This document shows, piece by piece, positions 1 to 13,459 of a stretch of DNA of 64,000 nucleotides. This stretch comes from Ananas comosus. Taxonomy: Eukaryota > Streptophyta > Magnoliopsida > Poales > Bromeliaceae. A program made the translations under genes and the position numbers. The stretch spans positions 466,614 to 530,613 of the forward strand of contig NC_033623.1 of assembly GCF_001540865.1 (NCBI RefSeq), given 5' to 3'. The notes under the pieces are model-generated. The model saw nothing but the letters and a program-made list of their open reading frames with translations. It had not been told where the DNA came from and ran no database searches. How positions within the stretch are numbered: position 1 is the first letter of the stretch; the number at the start of each line of letters is the position of its first letter.

Positions 1-48
1 GAGCTCGACGTGATGGTTGAAGATTACAAATTCAATCAAGGTGGAGAT

Positions 49-653
49 TGTTAGGATTTGGTTAGATTTGTAATTGAATCTTATTTGGATAATAATTAAT
101 ATTTAAATCTGTTTGAGATAAATTAAGATTTAAATATTAATTAGAGGATAAACCTAACTAGATTAGGATTAATATTTAAATCTATTAGAGATTGATTAAG
201 ATAGATTTAGATATTAATTGGAGTAGAAATCCTAAATATATTAGGATTGGGGTACGTTTTGGTGGAGCCTTATAAATAGCTCTTTGTGGGTTTGCTTTTT
301 GAGTGAAGTATCGGGAGAGAGAGAAAGAGTCTCTTGGGTTGCCGTACCAGAGAGAGAAAAAGAAAGAGAGAGTTATTTAATTATGCTTTGAGTGCACCTA
401 GTGCACAGGTGCATGTGAAGAATTGTCTTCTTTATGGATTTATAGAAGATGAGAGAAGAGTAGAAGTGATTCAGAAAGACGGCTCGGGTTGTAGCTACTC
501 TGTGCAGAAGAGGAGTCAGGTGTAATCTTCTCTTATTTAATGAATCTTATTTTACCTGCATATTTTTCTCTTTTATGATTGTATCAGCTTTTGCTGAGGA
601 GACGGGTTTATGGTAAAAACCCGATTTGACGTTTTCGTTGCGGAATCCCAACA
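49..653 (+). mobile_element. Ty1/copia-type retrotransposon, 3' LTR (complete) with upstream polypurine tract
   Basis: A polypurine tract (AAGGTGGAGAT, ending at 48) is directly followed by TGTTAGGATT at 49. The block ends at 653 with AATCCCAACA, the near-perfect inverted complement of the start, so a 605-bp LTR with TG...CA ends is seen. A purine run reading AAGGTGGAGATTGTTAGG is typical of plant copia elements at the junction with the 3' LTR. Bases 1-48 are the end of the internal domain; no coding was recognised there. The 5' LTR and target duplication lie outside the window. The LTR may sit in an intron or at the 5' side of the subtilase that follows. Confidence 0.8.
271..278 (+). promoter_or_regulatory. 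Putative TATA box of the copia LTR (U3)
   Basis: TATAAATA lies 222 bases into the LTR, in a GC-poor context and upstream of a purine-rich stretch that would be the R/U5 region. This is where an LTR promoter is expected. Its transcriptional activity is inferred, not shown. Confidence 0.45.
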
Positions 654-747
654 ATCGATACTGGATCCACAGCAGTCGGTATCGGAGCGGGTTGCGGATT
701 CACGAGATCCGGTACCGGGGCGAGTATCGGATTTCCAACACACACCT

Positions 748-794
748 CACACACACACACGCGCGCGCGCACACACACATATATATATATATAT
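748..794. repeat. Compound (CA)n(CG)n(CA)n(TA)n microsatellite
   Basis: Alternating purine-pyrimidine DNA of three kinds runs without a break. It lies between the copia LTR and the first visible subtilase exon, in sequence read as intron. Confidence 0.85.
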
Positions 795-1011
795 TAAAAA
801 AGTATAATAAAAATGTTTTCTTTTTTACAAATTGTAATGAAATGCGTGAACCTGACAGGCCAAATATGATTTGTTGGAGATACTGCTAACGCTGTATAAG
901 CCATGTGACTGTTCTATTTTAGATTTTTTTTTTATTTCCACTATTTGGTAGTACTTTAAGCATATAATACAGTAAACCTGATCCTTCAATTCTTTGTTAA
1001 CTTATTGATAG

Positions 1012-2457
<1,446 letters not shown>

Positions 2458-2892
2458 GCTGAAGCAAGCTATCGATATAACTCGATGCTCTATTATATGT
2501 CGACGAACGAATAAAAAATGAGTGTATTTTGTTTAATTTTGTTCAGAAAAACAAGTGTGTTTTGAGTTTGGTTGTATTTCAATAAAGGTACAAAATAATA
2601 GTTTGTGGAATTTGGTTGCATTGCACCAAAACTATATTGCTTTTGGTGCACACTGGGCATTGAGAATTCATTACTTTCTAATCCTTCTATTTATCTTTAG
2701 TAGGAGCTAAACAAACTTGAATTGTATTAAAGAACCAAAAACATACAATATTGTCACACTATACATTCTCATTACTTTAAGCATTCCTATGGCCTGATAA
2801 AGAAGAAGGAAGAAGAAAAAAATAAACATTAACAACATTGAACACCTAAATATACTTCATCCAAACATTCTAGTTCACTAGTGATTTCCCCC
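2458..2892. other. Short spacer between convergent subtilase and ankyrin gene
   Basis: It holds the two 3' untranslated regions of convergently transcribed genes. Nothing else was recognised. Confidence 0.6.
2510..2515 (+). terminator. Putative polyadenylation signal of the subtilase
   Basis: An AATAAA hexamer lies 53 bases after the stop codon, followed by an AT/T-rich stretch. The position suits a plant near-upstream element. Confidence 0.4.
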
Positions 2893-5800
2893 TCAATCCC
2901 CTGAAGAAGCACTTTCCTTTGCAATGAGATTGATGCCGCGAACCCATAATTCCACACTAGGGCCACTTCTAGCCTCGAAATGGACCTCTCGCCCCCCCAC
3001 CGTCACCACCCGAAAGACCGCCGCCTCACCGTCTTTATCGTCATTCCTCCTATTCTTCGAAAAATTCAAACTCGGCCCCGCCGTCGCCTCCTTACACACC
3101 ACATTCCTTCTCTCGCTCTTCCCCCACGTCAAAACCCCGGAGTTTAGCATCCGGACGTTCTTCAAATGTGGCGTGCCCCGCCCCTCCCTTGTGTGCTTGA
3201 TGAGCTCCTCCCCTTCGGTCACACAAACTCGAGCTAATTGATCGAGTATCAAACCCTCGGTCGCCTTGTTTGATTTAGGGCTTATCCTCGCCAATGTTAA
3301 AGCCGTCTCGTTTCTAGCATTGGTAAGCCCGCAGTCGGCCCCTCCTTGTAGTATTAAAACCTGGCACGCCTCCGACTTTCCCTCCATGGCCGCGAGCATT
3401 AGAGGTGAATAACCGTTTTCATCAAAAGAATCAACTTTCCATCCCATCTTTAAGAGTTGAACTATTGATGATGTGTCGCCCTTTTGAGCCGCATAATGAA
3501 GAGCTCGAAATATCATTCGATCAGTTATAATGTCGGCTAGTGTCGCTTTGAGCAAAATCTGTTCAAAAGAATCCCTCATTACAGGATCTTCGTTCTGAAG
3601 CATGGACATTAAAGTCTTATTTTCGGAATTCTTTACCGAAATATCTGCTCCAGCCATTACTAAAAGCCGGAATACTTCTGTTTTTCTGGCCTTCGCCGCG
3701 ACCATGAGGGGAGTAAATCCGGAACTATCCGGCTTGTTTATATCTGCAGTTGAGGAATGGAGAATCATCTGAAGAGGCTCGGTGGAACCACTTTCAGTGA
3801 TAAAATGTAATGGAGAGAAGGCATGAATATTTGATGAGTTCAAATTCACCCCTGCATTCAAAGCTTTCGTCATGATGTCTATGAGGGACGACGAAAAAGC
3901 ACTTGTTTTTGCAACCTGCACTGCTGTTTCACCTGAATCACTCACAAGCCCTAAGTCGGCCCCAGCTATAATAAGCTCGAGAAAACAATCGGCACTACCG
4001 GCCTTTGCAGAGATCATTAGAGGAGTCTCACCGTTTGATGTCTTTGCATTGATATCCGTTCCATGTGATATTAATTGCCTCAGTATGTCAGCACAGCCCA
4101 GTCTCGCCGCCAAGTGAATGGGTCGGGATTCATACCTATTTTTGGTTCTTATTGGGAACTTGGAGTTTGCACCGGCTTTGAGGAGAGCGCTTACTGCATT
4201 AGGGTTCCGGCAAAGGATGGCGTGGCAGAGAAGGGTGCGGCCAAGATGCGGGTTTTCAAGTAAGTGTGGTTCATGCCGAAGAAGAAGACGAAGGATTTCG
4301 CCGCTAGATTCAAAGTACTCGACCGTGCACCATTCCGCAGTGTAGGGCTCGCCCAAGCAGGCGCCAACTCTGAGCTCCTCGCCGGTAATCGGGTCCCACG
4401 ACCACGCCCCGAGCCGAGCTAGACAGTCCGTCCTCGCACCAGCCTGCATGTAGAGTCTCATATTTTGAACTGTGCAGGTCTCAAAGATTTTAGAAAACAA
4501 CAAACAGCAAGAAAGCCTGTGCAAACGCCAACATTTTAAGATTACATTAAAGCCAACAGTTTGCCCCACAGACCTGTAAGCTAAGTGATTTGCGACATTT
4601 ATAGTTTAACAGGGTAATTAATATATAGGTTTAAATATTTCAGAGACAAACTAAAAATTAATAACAATATTTATAAGGAGAGTTTGATGAGTTTCAGCCT
4701 CTAACAAAACTCATAATTGAATACATTACATTGCATGACTCCATAGATAAGAAAAATGCCCTTCTCAACATGAAGTTAAAGAGGACATAGAGCATTACCT
4801 CTAGTAAGAATTTCACAGTAGAAACTTGTCGGCTCACGATCGCAGCTACAAGAGGCGTGCAATCCACATTTGCATGCAGTGCAGGCTTAATTGACTGCAA
4901 GAGGACCCTATCCACACAATTAATGTCCACCCCGTTCTGCGCAGTTACCACACAAGATACTTTTAAAATAGCAAAAAGATTTCGATCACATATATCCTAT
5001 AACTGGCATAAATAGTTACATATATATATAAACCTGCAAAGTCGTCAAGTTACATAACAGCATTCCTACAAATCTTATTTTTATATATGCCCCCCAAAAA
5101 GAAACTCGATTTCTTTTGTGTACAAACACGTTTGTACTTACAAATGTGTGTCATATTACAAAGCTTTTTTCAGAACAAAAGCAACTTTTTTCATGCATTG
5201 GATGATTCTCAGAAACTGCAGCTTCGAGGGACATATATAGAAATTACGATTTTACAGGTGCATGTAAATAAAGGATTTAGTAGGAATATACAAGTAAAGG
5301 TGCCACAAATAACATACAAATAGTACGTTAGTTGTACCTTGATTAGTGCGGCCACTACATCAACAAAGCCTCTAGAAGAAGCTGTCACAATAGCATGGGC
5401 AGCTGAATCGAGCCTCACCATCTCTGAGCTAATTAATAGTTGAACTGCTTCAGCCTCGCCAAAAAGACTAGCTTCGAGCAAAGCATCTTCACAAGCTGGT
5501 TGAGAAGCTCCAGCTTTCAGAAGCACTTCAAGGATGTCGCAGTGGCCTTCGCGTGCAGCAGCGGTCGCAGCATAGCCCCGAAACAGCTTCTGATTGACAT
5601 CAGCTCCAGCTTTCTACAGTGAAAAAGCAGCAAAAGCTTGAATTTTTAAGCAGCAGCTACAAAACCAAACAACAAAGCCTTTCACTTGCTTCTCGATATT
5701 CTTGATCAAGTTACGCGGTTCTTTTCTCGTTCATTAGGCTTCGTATAGATTATGATAACCACCCACAGCTAGAAGCACTAGTTATATATAAACAGAAGGT

Positions 5801-6641
5801 TAAGTGAACTGATTTCGAGGCCTCATTCTTGTACGGCGAAAACAATAAAACTACAGAATCTGGTTATTTAATCAATCAAAAATCAATAATAATTCATAAA
5901 CTGCCTTTTTTCCTCCTACATATTGAAATTATCCAACCTCTAGAGTTACTAATGTCGATTACGCACAAATCAGTATTTTCTAATTCTCATTAATATAAAT
6001 TATATCTTACTTGATAATTTGAATGTAACACCAAACTCAATAGATTTGAATTTTTTTTTTTTTAAAAAGAAAGAATAGGAAAGGAGAAACACCAACAACT
6101 CCTTTTCCTTGAATAATAACTAACACATTCTGCATCATTTTTCTTGAGTTATCAAACAATACACAAATAATGCCCACATTTAGAACTTAAATACCACACT
6201 AAAATCCCCAACCAAAAATCCATGAAAATTTGGAAAATAGAAGAGAGCATTTCCATTCAATTTGAACTTACATTTTGCAATTCAAATGATCAAATACTAA
6301 TTTTGAACCAAGAGAAAAGATTGGATCTTTACCAGGAGCCTTCGCACCACGTCGATGTGGCCGGAGTGCGCGGCGGCGAACAAGGCGGTGACGTCGCTCT
6401 TGAGCTCCCGGCGCTCGATCTCTACCTCGTCCGCCGCCTCCTCGCGCATCGCGATCTCCACGCACCGCACACTCAGCACCACCGCACCCACCTCGTTCAC
6501 ATCCGCCGCCGCCGCCGCCGCCGCTCCGGCGCCGCCGAGGCACTCCTCCACCGCCCGCGCGTCCCCTCTCAGCGCCGCCTCCACCAGCCTCTGCGACGTC
6601 GCAGCCTCGTCGCCGCGCGCCGCCGCCCTGTGACGCGCCAT
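2893..6641 (-). CDS. Ankyrin-repeat protein with C-terminal PH-like region
   Basis: Four exons on the minus strand (6641-6333, 5613-5338, 4936-4799, 4443-2893) join in phase 0 to give 757 aa. The start is the ATG at 6641 (MARHRAAARGDEAAT); upstream in-frame Met codons lie in probable promoter. Ankyrin units run from about residue 20 to 640, with classic turns such as GETPLMISAKAGS, GFTPLMVAAKARK and GYSPLMLAAMEGK. Intron borders fall inside repeats and restore them (VVRRLL/KAGADVN, LLE/AGARTD). The last ~85 residues leave the ankyrin pattern: VLTWGKSERRNVVCKEA, then FRVVTVGGREVHFEARSG and a Trp-Val-Arg-Gly-Ile helix. That pattern resembles plant PH-like modules. No transmembrane segment was seen. 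The partner and pathway are unknown; scaffolding is an inference from the family. It is divergent with EMC8/9 across ~970 bp. Confidence 0.88.
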
Positions 6642-7558
6642 GGATCGAACCCTCACCGCCCCCGCCCCCCGGAAAGGCGACGACTTTGCGGAAGAAGGGG
6701 TGGAGAAGCGAATTGGGTCGTCGCCCTTTTCACCGTGGAGTGGATCCTCTCGTTGGTGCTCGCTCACAACGCACGCACTAAGGGAGGAGGAGGAGGCGCA
6801 CACCAGGTGTTTGTAATTTGGTCGACTCCAACGGTCGGATACTCTGGTCATGATCATAGGGGGATTTAAAAAAAAAAAGAAAAAGAAAAGGTAAAGGGCC
6901 TAAAGGGAAAATAATATCAAAATAGGTAAAATTGTACAACACCTACAAAGTCAAACTGAAGTTGTAAATTGTAATATAAAAAAAAAAAAAAGTAAGAGTG
7001 TGCAAAAAGTAGATAATTTACAGGGACCCCACTCTACTATAGACACGTTTGAATAGCAACCTTAACTTTTTTTAAGTTAAAATACAATTAATTAATTAAT
7101 TAATTATTTATTTATTTATTTATTTGAAATAAGAACCCGAAAAACTCACCCCAAAAATGCCCCAGATAATTAGATGGCTATTTTAATTTACTATTCATTG
7201 TCTTTATTATTTTAACGTTGATTTTATGAAATTTAATCATTTTAAATTTTTTTTTATAGCTAATAGAATTAAGAATATGTTGAACTAATTGATAGTTATT
7301 AGCTAGTAAAGATATTAATTTAAATAATTTAATTTAATTCAAAAAACAATTTTAATTAGATAATTACAAAACTTATAAAGATATCAATTAAAGAAAAAGA
7401 TAGTTAGGGACTAACATGAAAATAACAACTTTGAATGGACTAACATGTAAAAGTACGTCCTCTTCTTCTCCGCATCGATCGATCACATTATCAGGCCCTC
7501 GTCTCTGTAGCCTCCTCTTCGTCTTCTTCGTCGTCCTCCTCCGAAACCCTAATTTTGG

Positions 7559-7611
<53 letters not shown>

Positions 7612-7613
7612 CG
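6642..7613. other. Divergent promoter region between ankyrin gene and EMC8/9 gene
   Basis: About 970 bp separate two start codons pointing away from each other. The stretch is AT-rich, with a (TTAA)n/(TTTA)n tract at 7086-7123 and a GA tract next to the EMC8/9 start. No other gene was recognised. Confidence 0.6.
7563..7609 (+). repeat. (GA)n tract in the EMC8/9 5' leader
   Basis: A pure GA run of 47 bases ends four bases before the ATG at 7614. Similar runs lie near three other start codons in this window. Confidence 0.9.
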
Positions 7614-10600
7614 ATGGGCGCGGAGTGTCGCTACGAGCTCTCCCAAACAGCCTACATTAAGCTCGCCCTCCACGCCCTCAAGCATCCTTCCTCCCCCGTC
7701 AACGGCCTCCTCCTCGGCCCCCTCCAAACCCCCGCCTTCGCCGCCGACCCCACCGTCGTCGTCTCCGACGCCGTTCCCCTCTCCCACTCCCAGATCGGCC
7801 TCCTCCCCTCCCTCGAGCTCGCCCTCATCCAGGTTTTGCTATCAAAACACTAACCCTCTGATCTCCCTCCTATTCATCCGATCTAAGATCTATAAGCCCA
7901 TCGCTTCAGGTTGAGGAGCACTTCGGCGGCGAGGGGGTCGGCGTGGTCGGGTACTACCACGCCAACGAGCGGTTCGACGACGCGGAGCTCGGGAGCGCCG
8001 CGAGGAAGATCGGGGATCACATCTTCCGATACTTCCCTCGCGCCGCCGTGCTATTGGTTGGAGTTCTTTTCCCCTGTATTTTGCCCTAGGTTTTTAGTAT
8101 TTTTGGTGATTTTAATACTCTAATGAGGGTTTTTGATTGTGCAGTTGGATAATAGGAAGCTCGAGGAGTTGGTGAAGGGGAAAGGGCGCGATCCTGTTGT
8201 GCAGGTACCTGCGATTTTCTCTTCTTATATCTCTCTTTGCAAGCAAGAATCCTGTAAAGAAATCAATTACTTTCTATCTCAGAGATGAGTACTAGTGGGA
8301 TTTTTATTGTTATTTTGTGATAAGAATTGATTTTTATACACTAACTGCCTTGGGGAGATCTTGAGAATTTTTTGTTGTGAGAAACTGGTGTATAGTTCCG
8401 TTGATCTCTTTGAAAAGATTGACAAAAACTAGAAGATAATATTGGCCTTCCAATTAGCTTGTATTTGATCAGAACTTGGTTATCTTAAATGGAGTGAAAG
8501 GTAAATATGGAGGACCTAGAGGGACAAAGTGTGGAGGATAGATTATTAGGTATTCACGGCAGAAAGAGAATTATTTTTACTTTTTTTATAGGCATGTGAT
8601 CTCAAAGGCTGAAGAAATGCCAAAACATAAGGTTCATGACCTCTTTGCTTTGATCTACGTTCATCGTTCCATCTGTTTTGCAGAGATCTAGCATGCAAAA
8701 GATAAATATACAGGTTAGGATGCAAAACGATCTTAGTAATCAGGGTTACCTTGAAAATACACTGTAAAATATAGTCATGAAGCACGAATATGCTAAATGA
8801 AAATATCAACAAAATCCTGTGCATACAAGTATTTGTATTCTATTGATTTACGGTGGTTCACTTTTGTGCTGAAAGCTGGTCGAGCCAGCTTACATCCAGG
8901 CTGAAGTGTAATCAATGCAACTGGAGCTAGTTTTAGATTTCTCTATTCGAACGCTAAACTTTATCAAGAACTGCCTACCGACCTTTTCTGTAATGTGTGT
9001 TGGGCTGGTTGGTCAGGTTGAGAATCACCACTTTAGCACCCGTACAGCCGTACTTAGGCTACTTTTGTTGTTTATAGACTTGCATTCTCTAGTTATTCGC
9101 TTCTCTTTTGAACAAGAGGATTACAGTATCTTTGTAACAGGGAAAAGTGGAAAGTTTTCCTTTTATTGTAGAAATGTAAGGATAAAATGAACCTGTACTA
9201 GAGTATTTACCGGCGGAAATGTTGCAGAGGAGTTTACTTAAAAGCTTTTTGGGCTGATCTTGAGGATTGGTGATTACTCAGTAATTACGAAATGAACTCT
9301 TTTACTTAAAAGCCAAGATGGTGCATAGTTAGAAGATCAAATTACTACCTCAATAGATCAGGAGATCGTAACAATAGGTTAGTTTGAAATAATGAAGATA
9401 ACATGAAAAAGTAGAGTAGAAATAGGCAGTCTTCATGAAGACTAAAGTGGATAGTCGTAAGAGAAACTGAATCTGGTTGTTCACATCTTGATGTTTTTGT
9501 CTCATGTTCGTCTTAATTGGCCTACTGTATGATGTCTGAAAGCTTAGAGTCGACCAGTCGAATAAGTCCAATCCTATTAGGCATCTTTTTTGACGAAGAA
9601 AGTAGAGATAGTAAATTAAGTAATTTAAAACTAGCTGAACTAAGCTAAAAATACAACAAGCAGACCTAATTAAGTCTCAGCTACTGTAACATAGATAGTA
9701 CTGTGCTATAGCAAGCGCAACTACAATATTGATGCAACAGATAATGAACCAACTTACTGTAGCATCAGTAGAACCATTAACATGATCAATAATTAACAGT
9801 TTGAACATAATTCTTTGAAGTCTTAACTCTTCATTCATATGCTTCTGCTTTGTGGATGTCATCTTTGAGATCTCATGGATCATCTCTATTGTGAGACCTT
9901 CATCTGGTAATTTTTAGGGGTACACCGGTGGAGACCAGTTTGATCCATTCTATTATGGTTGGTTGTTATGCTTTTTTCCGTTGATGAAGGACCTAGAAGG
10001 TTTTAATCATTTATCTAGTGAGGTTTATCAATGAGTTCATGAAGCTTCTGACGATGTATATTCCAAGAATAATTTAGACACAGATGAGTACCAACCATAG
10101 TTCATGCTTTTCTGAACCGTAAGTTGACTTAGCATTGGATATTAGAAGATTGCAATCTTCTCCACCTGTGTATTTTGCCTTTAGGAGCCTTGACTACTGA
10201 AGAATTTGGTCACTCATCCTGTCTTCAACTACTGATGAAGAATTTGGTCACTCATCCTGTCTTTAACTACTGGCATGTTTGGCAGATATATCTTCTCATT
10301 TAGTGGGTTGCCATGGGTTTGAACAATCCTGTTGCAACTTCTGGCAATATATTTTTGTGCTGTAAGCCCTAGCCGCTCTTAAGAATATAAGGAGCTATGT
10401 AACTTTAGATATTGATTTCTTATCAGATGGACTTGGTGGACAGTTACAAGCAATTCACAATTGAAGATGAAAAATATGCATGACCTAGGAATCTAGAAAG
10501 GGTCTCCTAGTAAGCATTGGCTAATGACAACAATTAAAAAAAGAAAAAACGTTTTGCCTGGTGTAGAGATCTCCTTTTAGATCCTCAACTTAAAAGAAAT

Positions 10601-11634
10601 TTACCTTGGATTTCACTTGCCGCATTGATTCACAGCAAGATGGCAAATGGGTAAGTTCATTCGATACATACTGACAAATAAAGGCGAGAAAAATGAAATC
10701 AAATTGCTAGCTACGATGCTTTGATACGAAATGCTCTGAACCTTATTTTAAAGGGGTTCACACTATGTGGTTTGATAATAATGGGCAAAGAATATTGTTT
10801 GGCATCGAGTAGCAGTTTGTTTGTCCTATCTTCTGTTGCAGACAATAGTCGTCGACAAGTTAACAGTGGATGATTCTATAGAAATTCAATAATCAATATA
10901 AATTCAGTGAATGAAGATATTCTAAAAACCTAGTGTGTATTACATGTGTATTTTATAACATATTGAATAGCTAAAAAATACGACGCCCGTTGCTGCACAT
11001 GGGCCTAACTAAGATAAGAAAACATAGTTAATTTGCTCATTATTTTTTGCTAGTGCTCATGAAAGATTTGGCAGAACTGCAGTAGGAGATAGTAGAGAGG
11101 AATGAGTGCTAGCTTGTTTCTTTGTCAGAGACTCAGAATGGTCTTCTAGACCCCATATAAGCATGATCATGTTGTATTATTATTAGCCATGGTAAAAAAA
11201 AAAAAAAAATTCTGATTTGATCTTTCAATCTACTATAATCAAACAAAACTGTTGCAGAGCTGAAAGTTTCTTCTAGCGGGCCATTCCTTTAAACATTCGT
11301 TCTTTCCTTGTGTTGCAGCTATACACAAGGGATTCATCAAAATCGTGGCGTCAAGCGGGATCAGATGGAGGCAGTCAGCTGGTCCTAAAAGAGCCCTCTG
11401 CCAACGTAGTCCTAATGGATTACATTAGTACGAAAAAATGGCAAGAAATAGTTGATTTTGACGACCATCTTGATGATATCAGCAAGTAAGATCGCACTTT
11501 TCAGTAACACCCTCCTTAAATATTGCCTACCAATTCTCAAAACCAATGTCTTTAACAATGGATCATGTGCTTTTCTTTTTTTTTGATTTTTCTCGCTTTG
11601 CAGGGATTGGTTGAACCCCGATATCTTCAAGTAA
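7614..11634 (+). CDS. EMC8/9: ER membrane protein complex subunit 8/9 homologue
   Basis: Five exons (7614-7832, 7910-8056, 8145-8204, 11319-11485, 11604-11634) join in phase to 207 aa, the normal family size. The N-terminus reads MGAECRYELSQTAYIKLALH and includes the family core SPVNGLLLG. Exon 2 has VGVVGYYHANERFDD, exon 3 LDNRKLEELVKGKG, exon 5 DWLNPDIFK. The family (UPF0172) is an MPN-like fold without the metal-binding JAMM residues: only one His remains in the YYHAN motif. It acts as a cytosolic subunit of the EMC, which inserts membrane proteins into the ER; this role is known from the family. Intron 3 is unusually long, 3.1 kb (8205-11318), and AT-rich. The start is chosen as the first ATG after the GA tract. 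Confidence 0.93.
10194..10265. repeat. Two-copy tandem duplication in EMC8/9 intron 3
   Basis: Units at 10194-10227 and 10228-10265 share GAAGAATTTGGTCACTCATC and flanks, with a 3-4 base length difference. It looks like a small slippage duplication. Confidence 0.75.
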
Positions 11635-11927
11635 AGCTCTTTGCGGTGATGGTTTCTGTAAGCTGCTTCTCTTTATTATCTGGCTCTTTGGAACGCAATT
11701 TATTATCATGTTTAGACACAAAATTATTAATCTGTGTCCTCGAATGAACGAACGGAGGACGAAGTAAGGTCCTGAACACAGGTAGTGAGAGTTTCTTCGT
11801 GTCAGGGTGATTGAACCAAGGACCCATAGCTGTTGCTTTCTATATCAATTTTGCTTTTGTTTAGCTTGAATTTCGGCCCCTCCAAAATGGATGATTGACC
11901 ATTCTGCCTAGTAGACCTGAGTTTGTG

Positions 11928-11931
<4 letters not shown>

Positions 11932-11967
<36 letters not shown>
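11932..11967 (+). repeat. (CT)n microsatellite
   Basis: A pure dinucleotide run of about 36 bases lies downstream of the EMC8/9 stop codon. Confidence 0.9.
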
Positions 11968-11973
<6 letters not shown>

Positions 11974-12023
11974 TTTGATTTGCTAAAGAAAAGGACTTGT
12001 ACGACTCTTCATTGTCTGATCAG

Positions 12024-12071
12024 GGAGAAGAAGAATTGGGCGAGCGGCGAGCCCCGCAGGACGTTGGCCAG
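12024..12071 (+). other. Possible alternative terminal exon or spliced 3' UTR of EMC8/9
   Basis: The segment is preceded by a CAG acceptor (12021-12023) and followed by a GTACTG donor. It is GC-rich in AT-rich surroundings. If joined to the end of EMC8/9 exon 4 instead of exon 5 it stays in frame and reads KEKKNWASGEPRRTLAR. The normal family C-terminus is the DWLNPDIF version, so this would be an isoform, or the match is chance. Confidence 0.25.
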
Positions 12072-13459
12072 GTACTGCATGAATGCTAGCCAATTCAATA
12101 AGTCATTACTCATTAGATGTAAGTACAAAAGCATCGGCCGCGTTTCTGTCAAAATGCATCAATTATAAGCGTTTTGAAAAGGACCCTCGACTATTTTTAT
12201 TTTGGCTGTGACCCTCTCAATTTTTTTTTTTTTCAATTTAGACTTTTTATTCTCTGTGAAATGTTCTATTAGATTAATTGGTCTATTCGCTGTTAGCCAG
12301 TAATATTTGATGAATTCACCAATATATTTTAATAAAATTCCCAATTTAAGTGGTTAAAATCACTAGATTCAAAATTTCAAAATTAATAAGATGATGAGCC
12401 AAAAACTAGGAAGTTAGAGAGGGCTATTGGAGAATGGTCTTGTAGTTAAGAAACTCTCCACTGCATTTACAAAATTTAATCCATTTACAGCATGCTCTGT
12501 AGCATGTCTGTAATTCGTGGCCCAAATCACCAACCTGCTATGTTTAAATTTAATTATTATTATTAAAACTTTTTACCCTAAAAGAGTCTCATTCACAATT
12601 TTTTACCCATCCGAAGAACTGAGGCTCCTGAAGAGTCATAGGCTCCAGAATGGCTACCAAGTGAGAATGATACTGAAACAGTCTCAGCAGCAACAACAAA
12701 AGGAAAGATCGCCAAACACCATCAATGTTTCATTTCAGCAAAATACTTTCGTTCTGCTCTGTACACATGCAATTAACGACGAGCACACCAAATGATCTTT
12801 TGGCACATGTTCATGGTATAAATAGTGCTAAGCATAGTTTCTTAAAATTGCCTTAATCTTATATGCAAGAGTAGGTGCAGAAAAACCAAAAGATCACAAC
12901 CAATCCCTACACAAATAGTTCGCTCAGGTAATTATAATAAGCTCATCAGCCAAGCAAAAGGAGGGTAAGATATATTAAATTGTAACAAAATATGACCAGG
13001 ACGAGTAAAAATACACTCAGTGAAAAACAAGGACCAGAGTAATTCACCCAGAAAAGGATAAATATTTTTCATGTGACGGAGACTCTACAAACTTCATCAT
13101 ACCGACCCATAAATAAGCAAACCCTTTTACAGCTAAGAATCATTAGTCTTATCTTCTTTTTTTCTCTTTTTCTTTTCATGGTTTTTGCTCTCATAAGAAG
13201 ACATCTCGCAAGGTGGCTTCAAAAATAATGCTTAGAACAATAGATTGCGCCGCAATCTCATTTAAGTTCGGTGGCCTCTTATAAAACAGAAAAATCTCTC
13301 TTCCTGCCCACAAAAATATGAAAATAATCAGCATGACAAAAAGATTTTAAAAAAAAAAAAAAATCAAGGACTGAGTAATCATATAAATACGCTCTCATAA
13401 GCCGCAGAAACTAAGTATAAGAAAGGCAAGGCTTCTCTTACCATCTAGTCCAAAATTGA

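Larger units (their letters stand above)
11635..13459. other. Spacer between convergent EMC8/9 and eRF3 genes
   Basis: It contains the two 3' ends, a CT microsatellite and AT-rich DNA. One short GC-rich splice-flanked segment (12024-12071) is listed separately. No other gene was recognised. Confidence 0.6.

Noticed and set aside
6222..6869. 215-codon plus-strand frame over the first ankyrin exon
   Set aside because: It is antisense to the real exon and rich in Arg/His/Pro repeats from GC-rich codons; no motif was seen.
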